The translations under genes and the position numbers were made by a program. The notes beneath the pieces are model-generated. The model made no database searches. It had not been told where the DNA came from and was given only the letters and a program-made list of their open reading frames with translations. Shown one piece after another: positions 24,401-30,547 of a stretch of 32,032 nucleotides of DNA; within the stretch, counting starts at the first letter, position 1; the number at the start of each line of letters is the position of its first letter. Location: contig CAMAYN010000021.1 of the NCBI GenBank assembly GCA_945862285.1, forward strand, positions 1 through 32,032, read 5' to 3'. Origin of the DNA: Akkermansia muciniphila (lineage in GTDB: Bacteria > Verrucomicrobiota > Verrucomicrobiia > Verrucomicrobiales > Akkermansiaceae).

Positions 24401-25501
24401 GAGTTTTTTCGCGTTGCGGATGTCGGCCTTGATGGGTTGGAGGCGCGGGGAATCTGCCGACATGATGACACTCTCGGCTACGGGACGGACGGGTGTGCTG
24501 CTTTTGCTTGGCGCAGCGGCGGCGATGGTGACTGGCATGCTTTTGCCTGCGGAGATTTTCGGGAATTCGCTCTCGCGTTTTTCATTAATGGGAGAAGGAG
24601 GGAGGGCTTTAAATTCCTGTGATGTGGGGAGTTTGAGGATGATTTTTTTTCCTTTTTCATCGAGGTTGGCATTGAGTGCTTCTTCGGTGACGGGAGAAAT
24701 TTTTACACCAGTGGCGGGGATTTCCATGCCGGCGCACCAGACGATGGCGTTGAGGGCGATTTGGCGAAAGCCGTCGATGGCCCAGTTGCGGTGGTAGTGT
24801 CCACCGGTGAAACCGACGCCACGGCCGCCGTCGGGACGTTGGACACCCCAGAGCAGGGTTTGCGGTTGGCCGATGCCAGCGACGCCGTGCTCGTTCCAGA
24901 GATTGATGTATTTTATGATGCGGTCGCGGGTGGGAGTGGCGGTAACAATGTCCATGACCTGATCGCGGTCGGGACGGAAGCGCATGTTGTAGTAAAATTC
25001 GTCATAGGCATCGACGACGGGCGGAACGCCACGGGAGATGGGGTGGTTAGGGAGGCACTTGAGGTCGGCTACCCAATGCGGGTTAACGGAGAATCCTGTC
25101 TCGAAGGCACCGCCGATCCATGGTTGGTAGTATTTTTTCCCTTCGGCAGGATCGGGGTGGACGGCGTAGTGCATGAACATGATGCCGACGCCTTTTTTGG
25201 CGAGTTGATCGACTTTTTCCCAGCCTTTACCGACGACGCTGGTGCCATCGGCATAGATGATGAGGCAGTCGATATCGTTGAGGACGGATTCGTCTTTTGG
25301 CCAACCGGAGACGACGGAGGCCTTGAGGTCGAGGCCGCTGTTGTTGAGTTGTGCGGCGAGGAGTTGGCAACCGGCGTTGAATTCGTGCTCGCCAGGGCCG
25401 TGGCTGCGTCCGCCGGCGAGGAAGAGAATTTTTTCGGTCGCTTGGCTCAAGCCTGTAGCGAGGAGTGTGGTAGCGAGGAGTGTGGATAGAGTATTTTTCA
25501 T
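21407..25501 (-). CDS. Secreted ThuA / NPCBM-like / PVC dehydrogenase / HEAT / cytochrome c fusion protein
   Basis: 1364-residue predicted secreted protein. Order: signal peptide (1-20); ThuA-like domain (about 24-245, KILFLAGGRSHGPGEHEF, GVGFTGGHYHRNW); linker; NPCBM-like carbohydrate-binding module (about 355-485, NECDWANWIEPQI, GIGTHGRSVIVYDL, GIDDGG); Pirellula/Verrucomicrobium-type dehydrogenase beta-propeller (about 505-925, GRLYVAEGVNYR, LHSVTVGPDGQWNF, ADVAVGPDGALYVADWFDPG); HEAT-like helical repeats (about 940-1110); and a PVC-type c-type cytochrome domain with CYMCH at 1245-1249. It probably oxidises a sugar-like substrate and passes electrons to its haem, by analogy with family annotation; the substrate is unknown. 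I chose ATG 25501, which starts the signal peptide; the frame is open to 25978, but that part lies within the upstream transporter gene. It is 23 bp behind that gene. Confidence 0.9.
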   Translation of the reverse strand: MKNTLSTLLATTLLATGLSQATEKILFLAGGRSHGPGEHEFNAGCQLLAAQLNNSGLDLKASVVSGWPKDESVLNDIDCLIIYADGTSVVGKGWEKVDQLAKKGVGIMFMHYAVHPDPAEGKKYYQPWIGGAFETGFSVNPHWVADLKCLPNHPISRGVPPVVDAYDEFYYNMRFRPDRDQVMDIVTATPTRDRIIKYINLWNEHGVAGIGQPQTLLWGVQRPDGGRGVGFTGGHYHRNWAIDGFRQIALNAIVWCAGMEIPATGVKISPVTEEALNANLDEKGKKIILKLPTSQEFKALPPSPINEKRESEFPKISAGKSMPVTIAAAAPSKSSTPVRPVAESVIMSADSPRLQPIKADIRNAKKLYLVVDDLGSNECDWANWIEPQIQIKGGFVKNLTELNWISQSSGWGDSKKNTNIEGKPLAIEKIIYPNGIGTHGRSVIVYDLPQDTESFTCKVGIDDGGTVRDGKKSAAKAKFQVFTQEPPAPGQAQPTTGNPMATLVPQEMFQLADENLEVTVWATTPMLYNPTNIDFDAQGRLYVAEGVNYRRSKPRTEGDRIVILEDTNRDGVADTTSTFTQEQNLESPLGIAVLENKIIVSQPPDLLVYTDVNGDRKFDPAIDKREVLLTGFNARQHDHSLHSVTVGPDGQWNFNNGNCGAIFTDKSGKTFRCGSGYYQSGGGTWYADTRAIAGQLSDDGNIWLGGFSVRMNPDGTNARIVGHNYRNSYEQALTSFGDMFQSDNDDPPACRVTEIIEGGNAGFSSADGKRSWGADKRPGQDTPTAEWRQEDPGTMPAGDVYGGGSPTGVAFYENGALGDKWQGLLLACEAGKNVVFGYLPVPDGAGFKLQRIDFINTNKEKKYAGSDFVGGSNKELYTRFRPADVAVGPDGALYVADWFDPGVGGHATGDKSATGTIYRIAPKGFKPFIPTFDLATTEGQITALKSPVVNVRNSGFTRLKAQGAAAIPAVSAMLKDSNPYIAARAVWLLAQMGTEGTEIVTKLLTAAEPRTRLLAVRALRAAGYDVVKLANQMAADPAPMVRREIALALRNVPAAQSMPHLVTIGKMFDGKDRAYLEALGLGATGKEAQLYDLLKETLNQGSGDTWSETFAWLAWRLHPAQAIPDQIARIKAAATSSEQVKLSLTAIGFTPTAAAATAMIQLANAADFSQKPLAQWWVNNRKGNLWKSHNIDAILKAMGQDPNTSKITAVPMPPPNPNAPKLPPTAEIAQLKGDAANGKTAIATCYMCHKIGDQGINFGPDLTTYGKQQPAEVIIKGIAEPSAAVSHGYEGTEIITTDGLTITGMILSSADPVIIKTMGDQNQTIPRSRIKSMSNMKRSLMYDPGNLNLSAQQIADIAAYLKSL

Positions 25502-25524
25502 AGTGGTAAAATGAAGTAGGTAGA

Positions 25525-27255
25525 TTAGTCCCATTGGTGACGTTTGGCACCGATCCATGCGATGAGCAGGCCGACGGCGACGTGGAGGGAAAGGAGGTAG
25601 ATGCAGGTTTCTTGATTCGAAAGCGTGGTGGAGATGACCATTTCTACGGCTTGGTTTCGGGAGGTGGCGAGGGCTTCGATAGATCCAGACCAAGACCAGT
25701 AGGCGGAAATGAATGGGCGGGTGATCCATTCGATTTTTTCTGGCAGGGCGAGCACCGCGCCGGAGAGCGGAAGCTGGAAGCCGACGAGGTAGATCGAGAG
25801 AAGCGATGCTTGTTCTGCGGTCTTCATCATAGCGGAAATACCGAGGCAAACAGCGGTCATAGAGGCATTGCAAAAAAGCAGAAATAGGGCGTGCTGACCG
25901 AATTCTCCATCGAAGGGAGAGAAGAAAGGTAGGTTGACAAAAACAGCCATCCACAATGATTGGGCGACGACGAGGCAAGTGAGGAAAGCGACCTTGCTGG
26001 CGAGGTAGGCGGTAGGACTGAGGCCGCCGAATTTTTCTTTTTCGTAGATTTGGCGTTCGCCGGCGATTTCACGTGCAGAGTTGTTCGATCCCATGAGCCC
26101 AAGCAGGACGACTTGGAACATGATGATGCCAGAAATGGCAGAACCGGCTTTCATCGTGTCTTGGCGTACGCTTTGCTGTTCCTTCATCTCGATTTCCATG
26201 TTGGATTGCTTGATGTCAGATAACGAACGGATGGGTTGATTTGCTTTATCGCTGAAAAGGGCGACGAGCACGGGGAAGCACAGCATGATCGCGAGTTGAA
26301 GGAAAACTTGGCCACGGTCACGGAAAAAGATGCGCCACCGCCGTGAAAGCAATGTCATGAATTGGCTAATGGCAGATGGAGTGCGCACATCTTTTTCCTC
26401 TTCGCCCTCTTTGATTTCAGGGACTTGGAGTTCACCTTCTTTCATGAGGCGTGTGCGGAGAATATTAATTTTTTCCTCGTAGGCGGCGCGATGTTTAAGC
26501 CACGAGGTTTGCCAACGCTCGGAGGGCTGTGTGGAGAGACGTGGGTAGATTTCCTCTGTGTCTTTTACCGAAAAATAATGCGTCAGCATGTCGGGCGGGC
26601 CGTGGAATGCGACTTTTCCCTCATGCAAGACGAGGATGGAGTCGTATAGTTCGAGGTGCGCCAATGAGTGTGTGACGGAAAGCACGATGCGTCCTTCTTT
26701 ACGAGAAAGTGTGTGTAGGAGTTTCACAATATCACGCTCCGAACGTGGATCGAGGCCCGAAGTGACCTCGTCGCATAGGAGCAACTTGGGATCACTAACC
26801 ATTTCCATGGCGAGACCAAGACGGCGCTTTTGCCCCCCAGAGAGGACTTTCACGGGGCGTTCGGCGATGGCGGTTAAACCCGTTTCCTCCAGTGCTTTAT
26901 CGATACGGGCATCGAGATCCTCCGCGTTGCGCGTTTTGCAACGCAGACGAGTGGCAGCCTCGATGCTTTCATCGACTGTCAGTGGGTCATAGGCGATGGA
27001 AAATTGCGGAACATAGCCTAATTCCGATGGTTCAAAGTCGTTTTCTGACAAGTTCTTGCCATTCCACAAAAGCTGACCACCGCTCTCAGCATTCATGCCG
27101 GCGATGGTTTTCAGTAACGTCGTTTTGCCGCATCCAGACGGGCCAACAATGGCCATGAAATGCCCCCGCGGAATACGCAAGGAGACGTGATCGACAAGGT
27201 TTACCTCTTCTCCTTCTTTTTCGATGGCAAAACAAACATCTTGAAGCTCTAGCAT
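25525..27255 (-). CDS. ABCG-type ABC transporter, fused ATPase and ABC-2 permease
   Basis: 576-residue half-transporter. The ATPase domain comes first (about 1-235): Walker A GPSGCGKTT at 38-46, signature VLSGGQKRRLGLAMEM, Walker B LLLCDEVTSGLDP (Val instead of the usual Pro), H-loop SVTHSLAHLELYD. A charged linker follows, then an ABC-2 type permease domain (about 300-575) with about six hydrophobic helices, including VFLQLAIMLCFPVLVALF and the REIAGERQIYEKEKFGGLSP re-entrant region, as in ABCG-family proteins. It probably exports a hydrophobic or envelope substrate as a dimer; nothing in the sequence shows which. ATG 27255 lacks a clear ribosome site. The giant secreted-protein gene begins 23 bp after its stop, suggesting one transcript. 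Confidence 0.92.
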   Translation of the reverse strand: MLELQDVCFAIEKEGEEVNLVDHVSLRIPRGHFMAIVGPSGCGKTTLLKTIAGMNAESGGQLLWNGKNLSENDFEPSELGYVPQFSIAYDPLTVDESIEAATRLRCKTRNAEDLDARIDKALEETGLTAIAERPVKVLSGGQKRRLGLAMEMVSDPKLLLCDEVTSGLDPRSERDIVKLLHTLSRKEGRIVLSVTHSLAHLELYDSILVLHEGKVAFHGPPDMLTHYFSVKDTEEIYPRLSTQPSERWQTSWLKHRAAYEEKINILRTRLMKEGELQVPEIKEGEEEKDVRTPSAISQFMTLLSRRWRIFFRDRGQVFLQLAIMLCFPVLVALFSDKANQPIRSLSDIKQSNMEIEMKEQQSVRQDTMKAGSAISGIIMFQVVLLGLMGSNNSAREIAGERQIYEKEKFGGLSPTAYLASKVAFLTCLVVAQSLWMAVFVNLPFFSPFDGEFGQHALFLLFCNASMTAVCLGISAMMKTAEQASLLSIYLVGFQLPLSGAVLALPEKIEWITRPFISAYWSWSGSIEALATSRNQAVEMVISTTLSNQETCIYLLSLHVAVGLLIAWIGAKRHQWD

Positions 27256-27313
27256 ATTCGTAAACTAGACGCTTCGATGCTGCAAAATCTTTCGCTTGTG
27301 ACGTAAAAAATCA

Positions 27314-27325
27314 GACATAAATGTC
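27314..27325 (-). terminator. Weak candidate terminator after hemL
   Basis: On the minus strand GACAT-TT-ATGTC is followed two bases later by six T, 17 bases past the hemL stop. The 5-bp AT-rich stem is weak; the U-run is the better part of the signal. Confidence 0.3.
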
Positions 27326-27342
27326 ATGGAACCTCGCAAGCG

Positions 27343-28626
27343 CTAAATAGACATCAGTGCTTGCTCCATGGCTTCGAGGCTTTGATCGATGTCTTCATTG
27401 CTATGCGCAAGGGAGAGAAAGCCGGTTTCATAAGGACTTGGCGCGATGTAAACGCCTCGATCAATCAAGGCCCAGAAGAACTTTTTAAACAATTCCAAAT
27501 CTTGCTTCATTACACTCTGCAGGTTGACGATTTCATGATCGGCAAAAAACAGGCAGAACATCGAGCCGACGCGATTAAATCGATGCGGAATACCTTTTTT
27601 CAAAAAAATCGACCTGATACCCGCTTCGAGACGCGCACCAATGCCGTCGAGAGTTTCATAGGCACCTGCTTTTTCGAGCTCGTGGAGTTGCGTGATTCCA
27701 GCGACCATCGCCAAGGGATTGCCGCTGAGCGTTCCCGCTTGATACACAGGGCCGAGCGGGGCGAGATGATCCATGATGTCCGCTCTGCCACCGAAGGCGC
27801 CTACGGGCAAACCGCCGCCGATCACTTTACCGAAGCACGAAAGATCCGGCGTAATGCCCTCTAATCCCTGCACTCCTGCTTTTCCGAGACGGAAACCAGT
27901 CATCACTTCATCAAAAATCAGCACAGTCCCGTATTTCGCCGTGATATCACGCAGCAACTGCAAAAATCCCGGCTTTGGTAAAATCAATCCCGCATTCGCT
28001 GGGTAAGGCTCCACAATCAATGCCGAAATTTCATCCCCACATTTGGCAAAAACTGACTCTAGTGCCTCCGGATCGTTCAAAGGTAAAACAATCGTCTGCG
28101 CCGCAAATACCGCTGGCACACCCGCACTATCGGGTTCGCCATGCGTTAGCGCACCAGAACCAGCCGCGACGAGGAGCGAATCGCTATGTCCATGATAGCA
28201 TCCGTCGAATTTCACGATTTTATCCCGTTTGGTAAAACCACGAGCGAGGCGGATCGCTGACATCGTCGCCTCTGTACCAGAATTCGTCATCCGCACTTTT
28301 TCCACCGACGGCACCCACTGGGTAATCATTTGTGCCATTTCTACTTCCAAGACATTCGGAATGCCAAAGGACAGCCCATTTTTCGCCGCTTCATGAACGG
28401 CATTGATCACCGACATGGGAGCGTGACCGAGAATCGCCGGCCCCCATGTGCCAATGAAATCGATGTAGCTTTTCCCATCAATATCTTCGATGCGACTCCC
28501 TTTCGCGCGACGAACAAAAAACGGCTCGCCGCCCACATTGCGAAACGCCCGCACGGGGGAATTCACCCCACCGGGAATGAGCTGTTTTGCGGTTTGAAAT
28601 AACTTAGATGAGATCGGATAGCGCAT
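27343..28626 (-). CDS. hemL: Glutamate-1-semialdehyde 2,1-aminomutase HemL
   Basis: 427-residue PLP enzyme that converts glutamate-1-semialdehyde to 5-aminolevulinate, the second step of C5-pathway haem synthesis, in the cytoplasm. Signature blocks: LIPGGVNSPVRAF, MTNSGTEATMSAIRLARG, DGCYHGHSDSLL, LIFDEVMTGFR and GKVIGGGLPVGAFGG with the PLP lysine at Lys267. Length matches the family (about 426). ATG 28626 (MRYPISSKLF) gives the normal N-terminus; an in-frame start twenty codons earlier (28686) adds a non-homologous tail. Haem supply fits with c-type cytochromes in this organism, but that link is general. Divergent from the HAD gene, with 86 bp between their starts. Confidence 0.97.
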   Translation of the reverse strand: MRYPISSKLFQTAKQLIPGGVNSPVRAFRNVGGEPFFVRRAKGSRIEDIDGKSYIDFIGTWGPAILGHAPMSVINAVHEAAKNGLSFGIPNVLEVEMAQMITQWVPSVEKVRMTNSGTEATMSAIRLARGFTKRDKIVKFDGCYHGHSDSLLVAAGSGALTHGEPDSAGVPAVFAAQTIVLPLNDPEALESVFAKCGDEISALIVEPYPANAGLILPKPGFLQLLRDITAKYGTVLIFDEVMTGFRLGKAGVQGLEGITPDLSCFGKVIGGGLPVGAFGGRADIMDHLAPLGPVYQAGTLSGNPLAMVAGITQLHELEKAGAYETLDGIGARLEAGIRSIFLKKGIPHRFNRVGSMFCLFFADHEIVNLQSVMKQDLELFKKFFWALIDRGVYIAPSPYETGFLSLAHSNEDIDQSLEAMEQALMSI

Positions 28627-28712
28627 GGCACGGCAATCTTGCGCACTTTTCGCATTCGGGAAAGGGGAAAAATCTTCTTTTCTCACCTACCATTCTCGCT
28701 ATTCTCCCCTAC

Positions 28713-29429
28713 GTGATCGCGCTCTTTGACATGGATGGCACACTCATTCCATGGGATTCCCAAAAATTTTTCTGCCGCCACGTGTTGCGCCGCTACCCGA
28801 CTCGTAGAGCGTTTTTATTCACCTTTATACCGCTCTTGCCCTTTGCTGGCATCCTCGGGTCTGAGGGTCTCAAACGCGCCTTCCTTTCTTTTATTTGCGG
28901 CCTAACAAAAAATGAAGTCAACATCCTTGCGGAAGAATTTGCCCATGAATGGCTCGTCCATCAAGTTTGGCCGGAAATGTTAGAAATCCTCAAAGCTCAT
29001 CAAGAACGAGGAGACATCACCATTCTCATCTCTGCCAGCCCAGCACCCTACGTCACTGCCTTTGCGAAAATGCTTGGTTTCACCCACGCCATAGGGACAA
29101 ACCTCACTTTATCTAACGAAAAAAAGTTTCCCCTTTATCCCGATCTCATCAACAACAAAGGAGACAACAAAGTCAAGCGCATCAAAGAACTTCTCGGCGC
29201 AGAACATTTTCGCCCTGACGGCACCTTACATAAAGCCCACGGCTACACCGATAGCTGTGCGGATCTTCCTATGCTAGCCCTCTGCGATAACAACACCTGC
29301 ATCAATCCCGGCAATCGACTCACCCTACTCGCTGAACAAAAAGGCTGGCAAATCATCCGCCTACCCCGCCCGTGGAAATCGAAAGTCCACCGTGCATGGA
29401 TTCGGCTGAAGTGCATTACGGGGATGTGA
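28713..29429 (+). CDS. HAD-superfamily IB phosphatase (SerB-like)
   Basis: 238-residue HAD hydrolase of subfamily IB, related to phosphoserine phosphatase and the TIGR01490-type group. Motif I FDMDGT near the N-terminus supplies nucleophile Asp6 and Asp8; motif II is ILISASPAPYV; the motif III lysine is probably in NKGDNKVKRI; motif IV is GYTDSCADLPML. A helical cap (about 20-100) with aromatic/hydrophobic stretches lies between motifs I and II. I chose GTG 28713 because it begins directly before motif I, as in the family; the next ATG lies inside motif I and would lose the nucleophile, while an ATG at 28608 lies inside the divergent hemL. Substrate not determined; a phosphoserine or lipid phosphate role is possible. 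Confidence 0.85.
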   Translation: MIALFDMDGTLIPWDSQKFFCRHVLRRYPTRRAFLFTFIPLLPFAGILGSEGLKRAFLSFICGLTKNEVNILAEEFAHEWLVHQVWPEMLEILKAHQERGDITILISASPAPYVTAFAKMLGFTHAIGTNLTLSNEKKFPLYPDLINNKGDNKVKRIKELLGAEHFRPDGTLHKAHGYTDSCADLPMLALCDNNTCINPGNRLTLLAEQKGWQIIRLPRPWKSKVHRAWIRLKCITGM

Positions 29430-29534
29430 TTTGCACCTTTTACGATAACGCGTAACCTGACTACAACCATATTCGATTCTGTGGATTCGACAGAAATTTA
29501 TCGATTTTCCTAACAAAACAATGAGGCAATCCAT

Positions 29535-29636
29535 GTGACGAAATTGTTGCAGGAATTACGTAGCGAGATTCAGAAAATCAACTTCATTGTAGCGGCCTCC
29601 GCGCTAGCTTCTGCTATCGCTTTCCAACATACCTAA
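29535..29636 (+). CDS. Candidate 33-residue small membrane/leader peptide
   Basis: GTG-started small ORF ending at TAA 29634-29636. The N-terminal half is amphipathic and charged (TKLLQELRSEIQKIN); the C-terminal half is a hydrophobic run (FIVAASALASAIAF) before QHT. A GAGG Shine-Dalgarno sits 8 bases before the GTG, better than that of most genes here. The stop is 16 bases before the ATG of the PEP-CTERM gene, which itself has no visible ribosome site, so translation coupling is possible. No homologue recognised. It could also be a chance ORF in a leader region. Confidence 0.4.
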   Translation: MTKLLQELRSEIQKINFIVAASALASAIAFQHT

Positions 29637-29652
29637 CCATTCGCACTACACT

Positions 29653-30501
29653 ATGAAAAACAAATTCTTTTGGGGATCCATCGCCTTAACAGCGATGCTC
29701 TCATCATCACAGGCAGCACTCCTTTTCGGCGTGACCACAGATAATCAGCTCGTTAGTTTTGACAGCGCAAACCCATCCAATTTCCTGTCATCTGCAGCAA
29801 TCAGCGGATTGTTCGGGGCAGATGGAGTTACCGCTGATCCGAGCGGAGCAATTGTCAACATGGCAGCACGCTTAGGAACAGAGCCTGGCTCGGTCACATT
29901 CTGGGGCTTAGACGGCAATGCCAATCTTTACAACATCCACCTCAGTGGCGCTACTACGCTGATTTCTTCTGGATTTTCCCCATCAGGATTTAGCGCAGGT
30001 TTCTCTTACGATCCCTTCAATGACAACCTCATTTACGCTGGTGATAACGCAGAAAACTTCTCACTTTCACTGAATGGAGTAGCCACCGCAAACATGAATC
30101 TCACCTATGCAGGTGGCGGCACTCCATCCATATTCGCTCTCGGCATCGATCAAGCTTTTGGCACCGCTTACGCGCTGGACGCAACGACTGACAGCTTGTC
30201 CATGACCATTGATCCTCTGTTCCCCAGCAATGGAGAACTTACCGTTGTCGGCGGCCTTGGCGTGGATGTAGCATCCTTCGGTGGCATGGCCATTGACGAA
30301 GACGGCAATGTGCTCGCCGCACTCTCAACAGACGGAAACACCTCCAGTCTCTACTCCATCAATAAAGACACCGGCGCCGCCACGGAGATCGGCAGCTTCG
30401 GTGCAGGAGTAGGAATGAGTACTATCGTTGTTCCTGAACCATCCGCCTGCATCCTCACTGCAATCGGCGCACTCGCACTGCTACGCCGTCGCCGTGCCTA
30501 A
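29653..30501 (+). CDS. PEP-CTERM sorted secreted protein, DUF4394-like
   Basis: 282-residue exported protein. Signal peptide MKNKFFWGSIALTAMLSSSQA. The body has the repeated LLFGVTTDNQLVSFDSANP pattern and Gly/Asp-rich blades of DUF4394-like beta-propeller proteins. The C-terminus is a PEP-CTERM sorting signal: VPEP, a short hydrophobic helix (ACILTAIGALALL) and RRRRA. Such proteins are processed by an exosortase, usually in exopolysaccharide-producing Gram-negatives; no exosortase gene is in the window. No Shine-Dalgarno precedes ATG 29653, and a small ORF ends 16 bases before it. The next secreted protein starts 46 bp downstream. Function unknown. Confidence 0.85.
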   Translation: MKNKFFWGSIALTAMLSSSQAALLFGVTTDNQLVSFDSANPSNFLSSAAISGLFGADGVTADPSGAIVNMAARLGTEPGSVTFWGLDGNANLYNIHLSGATTLISSGFSPSGFSAGFSYDPFNDNLIYAGDNAENFSLSLNGVATANMNLTYAGGGTPSIFALGIDQAFGTAYALDATTDSLSMTIDPLFPSNGELTVVGGLGVDVASFGGMAIDEDGNVLAALSTDGNTSSLYSINKDTGAATEIGSFGAGVGMSTIVVPEPSACILTAIGALALLRRRRA

Positions 30502-30547
30502 TCCTTTCTTGTCCTAAAACTACCAACCAAAACAACACTGCTAAAAT

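Noticed and set aside
25502-25978. N-terminal extension of the giant secreted-protein gene
   Set aside because: It is an Arg/Pro/Leu-rich out-of-frame reading of the upstream ABCG gene. The signal peptide begins at 25501.
28608-28712. Upstream ATG extension of the HAD phosphatase
   Set aside because: It begins inside the divergent hemL coding region and adds residues unlike the family. The GTG at 28713 directly precedes the catalytic DMDGT motif.
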